NCBI GenBank assembly: GCA_021927905.1
Contig: BLLK01000029.1
Location: 496,001-560,000, forward strand
Direction: 5' to 3'
DNA: 64,000 bases
Origin: Chaetoceros tenuissimus
Taxonomy: Eukaryota; Bacillariophyta; Thalassiosirophyceae; Chaetocerotales; Chaetocerotaceae
This document shows positions 33,666 through 44,250 of the stretch, in pieces. The translations under genes were made by a program, and so were the position numbers. The notes under the pieces were generated by a model. That model worked only from the letters and a program-made list of their open reading frames with translations. It had not been told where the DNA came from and ran no database searches. Within the stretch, counting starts at the first letter, position 1; every line of letters starts with the position of its first letter.

Positions 33666-34475
33666 TTAAAGGTTAAGGTTTCCAGAGAGGGATCCAACAA
33701 GAGTGAAAAGTCCGAAAACAGCAATGAAAAGAAGCTGGAAGCGGTCGGTGTCAAGCCCAAAGATAAGAGTATCAACCTCAACATCATCACGAATAGCAGA
33801 TTCATCAATCTGGCTCTTTGCAGACCCAGTCAAGAATCCTGGGATAGTTGCACGTTGCTTGCGCTCAATTTCGGTGAGTCCATCCTCGAAAACGTATTCC
33901 TGGTTTCTAGAGAAAGCAGTCTTACGGGTCTTTGCTGCCTCCTTGTAGAACTCAGGATCACGCTCGATCTGAAGACGTGAATCTGCGAAGTTTGGTACCT
34001 GGTAAGGAGTTGGTGGTGCCTTGTTTCCTCCTCCAGAGATGTTGAACTTGATCTTGGATGCAGAATCAGCAATAGATGGGTATCCCTGAGATGCTGGTGG
34101 TGCAGAAGTAGCTGCAGGCTAGGAAACGGAGAAGAAAAAAAGGTTAGTAAGGTTTTGCGTGTTAATCTTTTCTTTTTTCTTTTGCGTACAGTAAATCAAA
34201 TTCTCCTCTCGACTTCAAAGAAAATTTACCCGCATCATATCATCTTCAAACATGTTTATTTCTCTTAAGAGCTTAAATGCCCCCAAGAGTTTGACTTTTT
34301 CGACACATTTCCTTCTGTTTCTTTATTCTCCAAACACAAAAGGACTTACAGCAGGTGCTGGAGCAGCAGCCTTCTTGAATGGATTTCCAATAGCACGTGT
34401 AGCCATGGTTGGAGCAGTGAATGCAGAGGCAGTAGCCAACATGCATGCGAGGGTAACAACAGCAACAGACTTCAT
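33666..34475 (-). CDS. Plastid-targeted single-pass (thylakoid-type) protein, unknown
   Basis: This gene appears only when two minus-strand exons are read together: 34475-34350 and 34118-33666, with a GTAAGT..TAG intron, giving 192 aa. The leader MKSVAVVTLACMLATASAFT contains ASAFT, a diatom plastid signal. A Pro/Ala-rich linker and a soluble segment follow (YQVPNFADSRLQIERD, then EYVFEDGLTEIERKQRATIPGF). One hydrophobic helix, RFQLLFIAVFGLFTLVG (aa 168-184), comes just before the end (SLSGNLNL). Size, leader and one C-terminal helix suit a small photosystem or antenna-associated subunit. I cannot name it. Codons look smooth and GC-richer than the flanks, as in highly expressed genes. Confidence 0.85.
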
Positions 34476-34844
34476 TTTTCAATAGTATTTAGTTTCTTTA
34501 TGTGGAAATTGTCTTGAGAAAGGATGCTCGTAGTTCGGTTGCCAATCCACTCCGGCACTTCACATCTGACGTTAAGATCCGCAAATCTTTTGGAGCTGGA
34601 GACTTCAACTTTCTAGAGGAAATTTACGCGGAAGAATTTCTGACTTTTTAGATTCCTTTTTTGTTAGTAACTTAGAGTGAGGAATGGAATCCTGATGGTT
34701 CTTGGACATACGGACAGACCCCAAAGATGACAACTTGAAAAATCTTAGCATCACGAGATCTCCTTAGCGATCGATCGGTATCTGTATCAACTACATCAAC
34801 AACGAACAAACATATTCTAATACATCTCAATACAATACATCAAA
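34476..34844. promoter_or_regulatory. Shared promoter of two divergent plastid genes
   Basis: A 369-bp gap separates the start codons of the thylakoid-type protein (minus) and the Psb31-like protein (plus). It contains a TGACGT half-site (about 34568), the core bound by bZIP factors in CO2/light-responsive diatom promoters. The pairing suggests co-regulation by light, which is inference. Confidence 0.5.
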
Positions 34845-35562
34845 ATGAAGCTTTCTATCTTTGCACTTCTTGTAACCTCTGCTGCTGCTTTTGCTCCATC
34901 TTCCGTTGAGGTATGTTAGTTGTGTTGAAAAAAAAGAGAAATCAAGAATTGAATTGCTACCTAGCAACAGAAATTATTGAGAAAGGTGATTTGTGGAATT
35001 CGGTGCTGTAATTCTAATGGAGTTGATTCCAGTTTGTATTAAAAATTGTTTCAATTTTGTAATACTGACTTTTGAATTTTTTTTGAAGCGTTCCAGCACT
35101 GCTTTGAACATGGACCGCCGTGCTGCTTTCGGACAGATCGCTACCGCTGGAGCTGTACTTGCAGGAGTTCCTGCTATTGCTTCTGCTGATGGATCTGTTT
35201 CTGCAGCAACCATCAACCGTGCCCGTGGAATTTACGGAGACCGTATTGCTGGACTCTCTGGAGCTGTTGCAAGTGGAGACTTCAAGGCTATTGCTGAGGA
35301 GAAGAATGCTTTCATTCTTTTCAACTCTGGAGCTTACGCAAACAACAAGGCAAAGAAGAACGCTGCTGTAGCACAGACCAATGATATTTTCAAGGCAATC
35401 CGTTCTGGAGATAAGGCAGCTGTTAAGTCTGCATACGATACCTATGTTGCAACTAACGAGATCCGTGCACTTCCAACTGTTAGCGCTGACGATGGACAGG
35501 GATACTGCAATGACTACGACTTCCGTGTACGCTCCAAGGCAGGAGCTATCTACGTAAGATAA
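34845..35562 (+). CDS. PSB31: Thylakoid-lumen photosystem II extrinsic protein, Psb31-like
   Basis: Exon 1 (34845-34910) codes the leader [20 protein letters not shown]; exon 2 is 35089-35562 and begins RSSTALNMDRR. The product is 179 aa. A second targeting signal follows: a twin-arginine (DRRAAFGQ), a hydrophobic stretch and an AIASA cleavage site. This is the classic route into the thylakoid lumen. The mature part of about 125 aa (13 kDa) is helical and hydrophilic, ending in DYDFRVRSKAGAIYVR. Size, three-part leader and composition match diatom Psb31, an extrinsic subunit of the oxygen-evolving complex. The name is from memory of the family and a PsbQ-like protein is the alternative. Confidence 0.75.
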
Positions 35563-35824
35563 ATAGCTTGAGTTTAAGTATATGCATTAAAAAGGTGAGA
35601 ATCACGACGAAATTTATGAACTGGTTCGATTATAAAAAAATGGTGTGGTCTAGCTAAGGTCGGTTTCACCAAAATATTGCAGCTTCTAATCTCAAAATAG
35701 GAGATGAGATGATGTATTTTATTTTCAACTCAAATTTAAAGTAAAACACAAGTTTGGTAGGTTGAATTACTGACATAAGAACTTTTTCTGTAGTTAATGA
35801 CACATGTCTACGTTTATCCTAAAA

Positions 35825-37489
35825 TTAGTGGTAGAGATCTGAAACATCAGAAGTAACAGAGCCGTTCACAAGCTTATGAACGAACTGCTCAGGCAGTGGT
35901 GCTTCCTTCTGTTCTCCAGCTTTTTCATCGAACCAACTAACGTTCATTTCACTGCTTTTGCTTGTTACAAAGTTGGAAATGGTCACTGCTTCCTGACTCA
36001 AATACACTAGGCATCCATCTGTCTTATCGATCGAAAAACTTGGACAAACACCAGTGGATTGGATTTGAGCTCGCTTGCAGTTAACAACCTCACATGATGA
36101 AATTGCAGTTTCGAATAGAAGATTGCATTTGACACAAGAGTCGAAGATCACACTCTTCAGTTTTCCCTTGATTTGTATAGTTGCATTCTCGCACTTGTAA
36201 CTGAAAAGAGGTGTTAGCGAAATTGTGAAAACCCATGTACATAATATACCAGCTTTACCAAACTTACATATAACAACTATCTTTTGGATCCTTTACTTCA
36301 ATGACACAAAGTCCATTTGGATTACTGTCTTTAGTTTGATATTCTACAACCCATTTGTTGCCGACAGGCTGGAATTTGCAAACAGGGTCTTTCTTGACTG
36401 TTGTTCCTGCCTTTTTCGAAGGTGTTGAAGCCGGTTTATTTGAAGGAATAATTGGAGTCGCTTTGTCTGCTTTAAATTCCTGAAGACGAATAAATGTGAA
36501 TCATCATGTCCATATGATCCAAAGTCAAGTCTACAAGAAAATTGCACATACCTTTCTCCATGTTTGCTGATCACGTGTAACCTTTTTCAATCCAGTCGCT
36601 GCAGAAGTTCCATCTTGAGATCTCTTTGATGCTAATTCTTTCATGAGATTAGCTGCTCCAACTGCAGCTTCCTTCTTTGGTGGCACATTCGCCTTTGAAG
36701 CACCACCTGAAGAGTCAGGTTTGTATTCATCAATGGCGATCCCTTTCGGATTCCACATTAAACCACTCAAATGATACTCCTTCACATAGGTTGAAAGATC
36801 AGAAATAAGAGCTTTCATAGTCTCACAAAATTGGATATGTGCTTCATCTTTGCCTTTGTATTCTTTACGGATTTTATTAGCCCAATAATCAGAACTACCA
36901 ATGGTATCTTTGATAAAGGTGCTTGGAGCTGGAGGTGCCTGCATAACTACCCATGAAATTGAAGCAAGCATTTCCATCAATGCCTTGATATGCCAATCAA
37001 CCTTCCGATCAAGTCTTGCAGTTCTAATTTTGTTCATTGCATCTTGAACAGGTTTCAAATGAGGCATCAATACCTCTTGGACATTGGTTGGTTTTTTACA
37101 TTTTGTTCCAATCTTTACGATATCTCTGATACCATCCCAGATAATTTTGATTTGGTTTCCAGTGTCTTTGAGTTCCTCAACTGCAAGGCATGCATTTACG
37201 AATGGAGTCACTGCCCTTGAGACGTGTTCATCGTATGCAACTAATGCAGGAGGGTCCTCATCTGTGGAACAGTAAAGATCAAAGTCAGAGCTAATTCGTT
37301 TCTGCTCACCAAAGTCAGTCTTTGTAGATACTCACCCTCGACAACATTTGTAGTGGTAGATGGACCAGATCCAGAAGGTGGACCAGAGGAAACAGATGCC
37401 GGTACCTGAATTCCAACTTTGGATTCCAAAGATGCAAGTCGTGCAATGATGGCATCAAGAGTTGATTGAAGTACGGATGTTTCGGCCAT
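35825..37489 (-). CDS. CAP1: Cyclase-associated protein (CAP/Srv2), actin regulator
   Basis: CAP recycles cofilin-bound actin and promotes nucleotide exchange on G-actin. Four exons (37489-37336, 37261-36552, 36479-36268, 36200-35825) join in frame to 483 aa, all introns GT..AG. An N-terminal coiled coil (aa 5-25) precedes a Ser/Pro linker. The helical folded domain covers about aa 55-235 (AYDEHVSRAVTPFVNA, then DWHIKALMEMLASISWVVM, YVKEYHLSGLMWNPKG). The C-terminal beta-helix CARP domain is about aa 320-483 (GNKWVVEYQ, then KLKSVIFDSCVKCNLLFET, CPSFSIDKTDGC). The Pro-rich and WH2 middle region is very short here, so profilin binding may be weak. Confidence 0.93.
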
Positions 37490-37903
37490 TTTCAAAGCAG
37501 CAAAATCTGGAAAGAAAACACAAGTGGTGTAAGAGGCTTACGTAGTATTTCAAGAACGCTTTTTATTCACGTTGTGAGTGTGTAGATGGTGAGTATGTTA
37601 GATGTAAGGTATGAAGTGTGGGTTTGTTTGAACTTATCGCATTTAAACGTGCTTGACGCTATAGAAAGAGGAGCCCGCGTTTCCCGTCGTCGGATGATCG
37701 GACCGACCGACGAGCAGTATCAATCAATCGGAGCATCGGAGCATGGAGATCGGAGCTCTTTCCAACATCAACATCACCAATCACCAAGTTGTGTGCTTTC
37801 CATTATGCATTTAAAGCAACTATTTCACACTTCTATCTTCTGAGATTTTTCATAGACAATTTATAATTAACAGGTTCAAGATTGAAGATTTACGAAAACG
37901 TCA
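37490..37903. other. Divergent promoter region, locally GC-rich
   Basis: Between CAP and a small acidic protein. Positions about 37670-37760 are GC-richer, with repeated GATCGGA and GGAGCATCGGAGCATGGAG phrases. No gene is seen. Confidence 0.4.
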
Positions 37904-38302
37904 ATGAAGCGACAAGAAGATACCAAAGATCCAGATTCTTCACAAAAGAGCAAAAAACAAAAAAATGAGAGTGATATACTAGAGCAAAAAAGCGCATTTG
38001 AAGAAGACAAAGCAACCATTGAAATGTTGATACAAGCCTCAAGTAATAATGAAATTCATATCAATGAACGTATTGAATGTAATGATGAAGAATCAGATGT
38101 TGGTTCCGATAGAGATGGATCGAAAACTATGAATAGAGAGGAACAAGTGCAAATAGATGAACAAAATGGGGCAACATCTTCAGCAGATGAAAATAGCGAT
38201 ATCGACTCTGAGCATTGGCTTCGAGCACCAACAGAAAATAAAGGGCCGCGTATAGGTAATGAATTTCAAGCCATCTTACCATCCATTGCAAAAAAAGAAT
38301 AA
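37904..38302 (+). CDS. Small acidic, disordered protein of unknown function
   Basis: The 132-aa frame is rich in Glu, Asp, Ser and Lys with an early basic cluster (KSKKQKNESD) that may act as a nuclear signal. The C-terminus, GPRIGNEFQAILPSIAKKE, resembles the first strand of ELM2-type motifs in chromatin corepressors, but the rest of such a domain is absent. It may be truncated or may continue in an exon I could not place. Confidence is modest because composition alone supports it. Confidence 0.5.
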   Translation: MKRQEDTKDPDSSQKSKKQKNESDILEQKSAFEEDKATIEMLIQASSNNEIHINERIECNDEESDVGSDRDGSKTMNREEQVQIDEQNGATSSADENSDIDSEHWLRAPTENKGPRIGNEFQAILPSIAKKE

Positions 38303-38577
38303 TGAAATAATGGAGAAGTAAATAAGATTCTTTTCGTTCTTACCGTAGGTGTCATAATGCAGATAAGTCTAAGTCTTATGACTATATGCAGGGTATTTCG
38401 AGAGACCTGATCATTTCATAGCAAGATCATTTACAAATCAACAACGATTATTTGTTACTACTAGTACACTCGTTCCTCAATCATCGTCCTTCTTCTTTAC
38501 AGAACCACAGAATCCAACTCATGATTATTTAGAGAACTACATTCTCTGGAAGGTACAAACTAATCTGAATTTCGCCA

Positions 38578-39175
38578 TTATAACAATGGTATATCCATCA
38601 GCTCTTTCCTTGAACAAAAGTATTCCCCTAACAAAACCATGATGATCATTCCTAATACGTGAACGATCCAAAAGTCTAAGCTTCTTAAGACGCTCTTCCC
38701 TTCGTAAAATGTACATATTAGAAAATGCACAAAGAATAGAGTTACGGAGAAATCCAGACATTTCTTTGATTTTTCGACTATGATTGCCAATAACAAACTA
38801 CCAAATACTGTTGAAATTATGATTGTTGCTGCATCGATGCGTCCTTCTTTTGTCCATAGGTCCAAGTGTTTTGCTGTAAAAATTCTATCTACTGTGATGG
38901 TTGTTCCATAAATAAATGAATTTATCTGGAACATGAATGATAGTATAAGATAATGGATTGATTGTAAAGCTGTACAATAGATCGGTTAGTGTGAGCGCCA
39001 ATGAATATCTGATTGCAATTTATGCAAGGCTACTTATTAACTTACCCACTATCTGCGAAAAAATTAATCTGGGATTGAACTTGTTACTACTTTTTGAATT
39101 GGTGCTCGCGAATCTTTTCGTACTGTTCTGTGCCTGCTGTGGACTAGCCACTCTATTTTTTCTCAGTATTGCCAT
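38578..39175 (-). CDS. SYS1: SYS1 homologue, Golgi membrane protein
   Basis: SYS1 recruits the Arl3/ARFRP1 GTPase to the trans-Golgi. Exon 1 is 39175-39046 and exon 2 is 38969-38578; the 76-bp intron has GTAAGT..CAG ends and the product is 173 aa. Joining is decisive: the spliced PRLIFSQIVALQSIHYLI lines up with the SYS1 phrase LSQIV-LMQTVYY. Four hydrophobic segments follow. KKCLDFSVTLFFVHFLIC and GEYFCSRKELMDIPL match the conserved C-terminal half, including the invariant GEYLC-R-EL-IPL. The basic N-terminus of about 40 aa is an extension. The frame upstream of the splice is not visible without splicing. Confidence 0.9.
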
Positions 39176-39535
39176 GCTTTTTCACTGAAATGTTTTGGTT
39201 AGACGTGTAGTTGCTAATGCTATCTATTGTGAACGCCAGTGTCTTCCGAGTAAATTGTTATTGTTGTTGCTGGGGTTTTGTTTTATCTCTCACCTCTCAC
39301 CTCTCCTTCACTCACACTTCTCATTGACGGCCGTACTAGCTAGGTAGATTGCTGAATTAGATATTCCCCTTTGCTTCCCTTTATTTAAATCTTTTATCTT
39401 GCAAGTATCGATAACATACCATACTTTACACATTAATAAAAACACTAATTTATTTTTTCATTCCACGCTAGGCTGCTAGATAGGATTGTATTGCTGTTTA
39501 TTTTCTCCATCAGTGAAAGGCTGTGATGTAATTGC
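39176..39535. other. Intergenic, nothing recognised
   Basis: A 360-bp AT-rich spacer between SYS1 and an LRR-like gene, both on the minus strand. CACCTCTC-type repeats lie near 39290. Confidence 0.4.
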
Positions 39536-40849
39536 CTATGTTTTCATCCTGCTTTTACGTCTTGTGGAGCACTTGTGCTCCACCAATTTTAATATTTTTT
39601 CGGCACTAATGATAGCTTGATCGGTTAATTCTGTTGGGGCTTCTGAGTAGGATGAATTTTTACATTCGTTCATAAAAAAGGATTCTAGTTTCTTCCGACT
39701 TTCACAGTTTTCAATATTTTTGTCACTTGAGGTGATGTCCGTTAATACTGTATTACCTTCGTTTCTTGTTTCTGTTTTACTGCATGTATACGAAACATCA
39801 TCTACTTCTTCGTTTGAGGAAGTTTTAAGCAAGATCGATTTTTCCTCGGTTTCATCGTAATTCACAATGCCATCCAATGCTACTTCGAAACATGTGGGTT
39901 CAGTATACTCAGTGTCACTGTCATCATAGTCATCACAGCAAAATTTTTCTCCCTCTACCAAAGATAGCATTATATCTTGTTGATTTTTTGTAATCCATTC
40001 ATAGTTTGGGACTTTACATTTTTTTGCGGGAGAAGCTGTGTCTCTTTCTTTCTGAGATATACATATACCATTAATCGACTGTAACGATGGAAGCCTAAAA
40101 ATCAAATACAATCTTTGCATGTACTCAGTATCTCGTTCCATGCATTCTATTGATGAATCAAATGTATCAAGTAACTCTTCAGTTTCCTTGTCCATTTTCA
40201 TCGAGTATATAATGTCTTCACCATCGGCATTGTAGGCTTTGATTTCAGAATGATGGTTCTTGCATTGTTCTGTAGTTCTTGATCTCAAGTGACTTTTCTT
40301 TATGCTAAAATGTTCCAAATTCGGAAAGCAATGTTCCATCAGATCTATGAGCGTAGGTAAACCATACGACTGGAAAGAATCTTCAGAGATACGAATATCT
40401 GTGATATACTTGTACATTTCACGAGTCAACCCAAATTTCAAGCTTGTCACGAGATCAAAAGAACAATTTTGTAGATCAAGGACGTGTAAGGGTTGTGCAT
40501 GAGAACCGCATATGCTCGACTGAAAAATCCATCTATCCAATGAATTTCTCAATGACAATTCGTTGGGAATGTGCCACTGATACTTTTCGCCATCATAAAG
40601 TGGTGAGAGCGGGGAGTAAAAGGTACTGATTTCACCATTGTCTTTACAAGTAGGATCTTCTTCTTTCATTCTGACTCTAGATGGACTTTGGATAGATGGG
40701 ATATCCCGTGATGGTAAAGGGTTTTGCGATGAATTTTGAGGACATGAATGATTATTTTCATGTATTTTATGCATTGAATTTTCTTCGATAGTTTTTCGTT
40801 TCGGTGTTGTACTTTTCAATCGAAAGTATGATGGCACTAATGAACTCAT
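39536..40849 (-). CDS. LRR-like protein, unknown
   Basis: The intronless 437-aa frame has a Ser/Pro-rich N-terminus (aa 1-85). A short leucine-rich segment follows (about aa 120-190: LHVLDLQNCSFDLV, then ITDIRISEDSFQSYGLPTLIDL, CFPNLEHFSIKKS). The spacing suits two or three leucine-rich repeats of an SDS22-like type. A later stretch (YLIFRLPSLQSINGICI) looks like a final repeat with its cap. The C-terminal half is acidic and Thr/Ser-rich. Such a protein could be a phosphatase-1 or microtubule-associated adaptor, but this is not shown. Confidence 0.65.
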   Translation of the reverse strand: MSSLVPSYFRLKSTTPKRKTIEENSMHKIHENNHSCPQNSSQNPLPSRDIPSIQSPSRVRMKEEDPTCKDNGEISTFYSPLSPLYDGEKYQWHIPNELSLRNSLDRWIFQSSICGSHAQPLHVLDLQNCSFDLVTSLKFGLTREMYKYITDIRISEDSFQSYGLPTLIDLMEHCFPNLEHFSIKKSHLRSRTTEQCKNHHSEIKAYNADGEDIIYSMKMDKETEELLDTFDSSIECMERDTEYMQRLYLIFRLPSLQSINGICISQKERDTASPAKKCKVPNYEWITKNQQDIMLSLVEGEKFCCDDYDDSDTEYTEPTCFEVALDGIVNYDETEEKSILLKTSSNEEVDDVSYTCSKTETRNEGNTVLTDITSSDKNIENCESRKKLESFFMNECKNSSYSEAPTELTDQAIISAEKILKLVEHKCSTRRKSRMKT

Positions 40850-41277
40850 TTCGTGGCTTTTTCGCTAAAGAGTGGAAACGATGTAAGTGTGTGAAGCTTG
40901 CTACAGCGTATTGTATTCAAAATGAAGCAAATCACAATATAGTTTCAGTAGCACTGATGAATTAGTGGAGTTTTCAGACTTCAAACTACTAAACCTCATG
41001 TAGATTGGTCTGGTGTGGTCGGGTCGTGGCGTAGTCGGCGTAGTATTTTGGTGCTGCTGTTTTGCGGTTATTGGATATTTCAGTCTTGAAAGAAAGAAGA
41101 CATTTATGAACCTTCAAAATTTTAAATTACATGCATTTAGCTACTCATAAATCGTCTCCTCACTTTTTGCATTGCAAGTTTTTTTGTATAACTTACTATG
41201 GACCTTAGAAATTATACAATATTCACTTTAATAATATACTATGTGCATGATTGTTTGTATATTATTGTAGACATCAA
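40850..41277. other. Intergenic, nothing recognised
   Basis: A 428-bp spacer upstream of the LRR-like gene and downstream of the carrier gene; both are on the minus strand. No repeat or RNA gene seen. Confidence 0.4.
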
Positions 41278-42456
41278 TCACACTTTCGAACGACCTTCGA
41301 ATAAAGATCGAATGTTCTTCTTCGTTTCTTCATAAGTAGCAAACTGGATAGCACCACTTAGAACAGCCTTGCCCACACGAGGAACTACGCCTCGAAATAA
41401 TCCTTGAATACCTTCAGTCTTTCCAATTTCAACGAACCTCTCAAAATAGGCGCTTTCACTTTGTGTGTCCTGTTTGCTACGGGCCATTTCGCGATTGCGG
41501 ACAACGTCAAATGGTGTAGACCAGAACTGCGCAAATGCAGTTGCTGCTGCGCCATATATTGCCCCTTTTTTAGGACTCAGATTTTTTCTTCCGCCCGATA
41601 ACTGCTCATACGCCAAAAATTTCAAAACATCAGCAGGGTAAGCGTAAATGATATTTTCCCAGTAGCCCACATACAATTCTCGAATGCCATCATCGGTGTT
41701 GTTCAGAACTACTCTTATTGCATCTAAAGCTGATACATCTTTATCCTCGCGAGAAATGTATCCTTCTATATTGGCTTGTTGTCTTGTCTTGATCACTTCT
41801 GAAGGATTCCGTATTAACCAGTAAGGAAAATTTGCAACACCTACAGCTATACTCGTCGACAGCCATTTCGGTAGCCCAGCTTCTTTCAAGGCACTTTTCG
41901 TAAAGTCTTTTACTCCAAAAAATACAGCTCCTCCAGGAATATTTGATAAAAGTGGCAATGAAATCCCTCTGTAGCTACCTTCGAACAACTCAAATAGATT
42001 TGAAACAGAATATTTTGTGTTTGTCATCTGTAATCTAACTGTTGCAGTATCTAATGGATACTTAACGAATGTTTTCGTTGTAGTCAGTGCTGCACCACTG
42101 ACAAAGCCAGATATGGTTTCCTGTAAGGTCTCGCTTGAAACTTTTGTTGCAGTGGAAGTCAAAATGGAAGGAGACGCTGACGAGACAAATTTACCTGAAG
42201 CTTGAGAAGGATATGACGATAGTGTTGCAAGCGTCATAGTTGCAGAAGCACAAGTCGTTAGAAATGATAGACGACTAATGGCTCCGTCTTCACCTTTGCT
42301 TTCGCGATCTGTATCATGTCCATTATCTACAGCTTCATATAAATGTTTGTTGTAACAAGATGATCTGCTTTTCCCAAAAGCAGAAAGGAAACCTTGTGCC
42401 TCAGGAAGGAAACAGATCAAGATAGAGCACAATAAGGGCACACGTATTATTATCAT
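41278..42456 (-). CDS. Mitochondrial-carrier-family (SLC25) transporter, SAMC-like
   Basis: The 392-aa frame starts at ATG 42456. An N-terminal signal-like helix (VPLLCSILICFLPEAQGF) precedes a linker, so the carrier may sit in the plastid envelope and not in mitochondria. Three carrier repeats follow. Each carries the Px[DE]xxK/R signature: KYPLDTATVRLQM, RNPSEVIKTRQQ and STPFDVVRNREM. Glycine-rich matrix helices (FEGSYRGISLPLLSNIPGG, then GIQGLFRGVVPRVGKAVLSGA) are typical. S-adenosylmethionine carriers are the nearest type I can recall, but substrate contact residues cannot be assigned reliably. Confidence 0.85.
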   Translation of the reverse strand: MIIIRVPLLCSILICFLPEAQGFLSAFGKSRSSCYNKHLYEAVDNGHDTDRESKGEDGAISRLSFLTTCASATMTLATLSSYPSQASGKFVSSASPSILTSTATKVSSETLQETISGFVSGAALTTTKTFVKYPLDTATVRLQMTNTKYSVSNLFELFEGSYRGISLPLLSNIPGGAVFFGVKDFTKSALKEAGLPKWLSTSIAVGVANFPYWLIRNPSEVIKTRQQANIEGYISREDKDVSALDAIRVVLNNTDDGIRELYVGYWENIIYAYPADVLKFLAYEQLSGGRKNLSPKKGAIYGAAATAFAQFWSTPFDVVRNREMARSKQDTQSESAYFERFVEIGKTEGIQGLFRGVVPRVGKAVLSGAIQFATYEETKKNIRSLFEGRSKV

Positions 42457-43064
42457 TTTTCTAGTATTTCTCAGACGCAACAACGAATTTCAATTATATG
42501 ATTGAAAAAAGTAACGAGTGATGAATACTTATGGTTGATGTGTGTAACTCATATTAATAGCACTGCACTACAGACTAAAGTACATTAACTTACGTACGTA
42601 GACAGTAGACACAGAACACAGAACCCAGCCACATGATGTTAGTCACCCATTAGTTGGGTAAGTACGTGTATTAAATTCAGTTGTCAAATTCGTAACCTCT
42701 TATTTATCTATGCAAATATACACAGATTATTAAAATATGATAGCCGTCATTTTTTAGGTTTTTGAAGAAAGATGTTCACATGTAACACATCCGAAAATCA
42801 CTTTCAAAAGGTTTAAGCGCAATGATAAAAAGATTTCTTGTACTGAGGTACTGATGGTCCATGAAGAAGCAATTTAAGGGAAAGTACATGAGAAGTTAGG
42901 TATCTTTCTGATTCCTTCGTCTTTCTGCATTCATATTTATAATCTGGATTCAGGACATAGCAATGCTAGCATATACGGTACGAAAGATTTCATGTTTCTT
43001 GTATTTGAATCCTTGAAATCTGTTATAATGCCGGTCGAAATAAATAGTTTCAAGATGCCTAAAT
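42457..43064. other. 608-bp intergenic gap
   Basis: AT-rich spacer with a short TACGTACGTAG stretch (about 42592). No gene is visible on either strand. Confidence 0.4.
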
Positions 43065-43628
43065 TCAAGATTTTACTTCATCTGCACCATTTGAACAATC
43101 TAATACTCCGTCTTTCACCCGTGATAAAAATATTTTAGTTCCATCACCACAATCAAATAACCTTTTTTGAACAAGTATATGTGAACAAGCAGCTGATTCT
43201 AATTCATCTGCTCCATCTGGGCAATCACAAAAATCGTCATTAATGATTCCAGTTGACCCGTCTTTACATATTATTTTTTCACCTTTTGATTGCCCTTTGA
43301 CATGAATCATCTGTCGCAATTTTTTGTGGTATGTTGATCCCATTTCAGTATGATAAGCGTGTTGAAACAAATGCCTCCCCGCTGCGTTTGATCTTGGCCA
43401 GTGCAGAAACAAAAATACAAATATAGACGTTGTACAAAAAACTAGAATATATGACATATACACATCCTTTGCATCTCTTGTCCTTCGACGCCTTCTCCTA
43501 TCTCTTGTTCTTAATAGCGGACTTTGGTCTGGGGGTAGGAAGTTCTCGTTGAAAGAGTCTTTGGCGAAATCATTAGACTGAACATTGTTCTTCGTACGTT
43601 GTCGTAATTTTCCTTGATGTTGGCTCAT
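43065..43628 (-). CDS. Type II membrane protein with PRKCSH/LDLa-like lumenal domain
   Basis: The 187-aa frame has a cytosolic basic N-terminus (RDRRRRRRTRDAKD, aa 41-54). A transmembrane helix follows (YMSYILVFCTTSIFVFLFLHW, aa 57-77). The lumenal part carries two small Cys-rich repeats. CKDGSTGIINDDFCDCPDGADELESAAC and DCGDGTKIFLSRVKDGVLDCSNGADE closely follow the calcium-binding N-terminal module of glucosidase II beta (PRKCSH). The rest of that subunit, the linker and MRH domain, is absent. It may be a membrane-anchored miniature relative, or it may extend into exons I did not find. Confidence 0.75.
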   Translation of the reverse strand: MSQHQGKLRQRTKNNVQSNDFAKDSFNENFLPPDQSPLLRTRDRRRRRRTRDAKDVYMSYILVFCTTSIFVFLFLHWPRSNAAGRHLFQHAYHTEMGSTYHKKLRQMIHVKGQSKGEKIICKDGSTGIINDDFCDCPDGADELESAACSHILVQKRLFDCGDGTKIFLSRVKDGVLDCSNGADEVKS

Positions 43629-44250
43629 GTATTGATGATTGATATTATATATAGTATCTACGCCCTAATATAATGATTGGCGTAAAGGAAAGGCTGAAAT
43701 GTTAACTATTCCTTTCTTGCTAGCGCTGGAGTGTTTGTTTAAGTTGGATCCAATCAAAATTTCCATGCAAATGATCAAAAACTGAAATGGTTATGCTGAT
43801 CTGTGTTTCTTCACTTACTTCTTTATCTCTGCTGATGAATTTTGTAGTTGTATGTGTAATCAAATACGTATGTACTTGCTTAGTATCTCTTTTGTTTCAA
43901 AAATTGACATGACTTGACATCCGTTCAAATCTTATCTAACAAAAAGCGTTCAAATATTACAGAGAACGGAGGAGGAAGAACACAATGGACTCTTCTATTT
44001 CATACATTACCATTATCTGAGACCGTCTCTACCGGTGTAACTTTCCTTTCTTCCTTCTGCTACCTTGATAGCTACATGCACCCTTCTGAGGATTTAAAGT
44101 TGACAATAGGTGTATAGTTTTCTACCACAAGTAGCCAAAAAGGAAGGGAACAGGAAACATCAAAGTGGTGAACCACCAGTTAAACACAGGGAACTTCGAC
44201 GAAATTTTCAACCTTATTGCAGAGTGCGTTTTCAATCTGAAACTGCAAAG
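43629..44250. other. Divergent promoter region, 622 bp
   Basis: Gap between divergent starts of the PRKCSH-like and TLDc genes. The downstream frame stays open from 44110 but lacks an ATG before 44251. A 67-codon frame at 43914-44117 has no support. Confidence 0.4.

Noticed and set aside
34252-34485. 77-codon plus-strand frame
   Set aside because: Antisense to exon 1 and intron of the thylakoid-type gene, which is better supported by its leader and splice sites.
43914-44117. 67-codon plus-strand frame
   Set aside because: No domain and no splice link to the TLDc gene that keeps frame.
44110-44250. Upstream extension of the TLDc gene
   Set aside because: The frame is open but has no ATG, and no upstream exon with matching splice signals was found.
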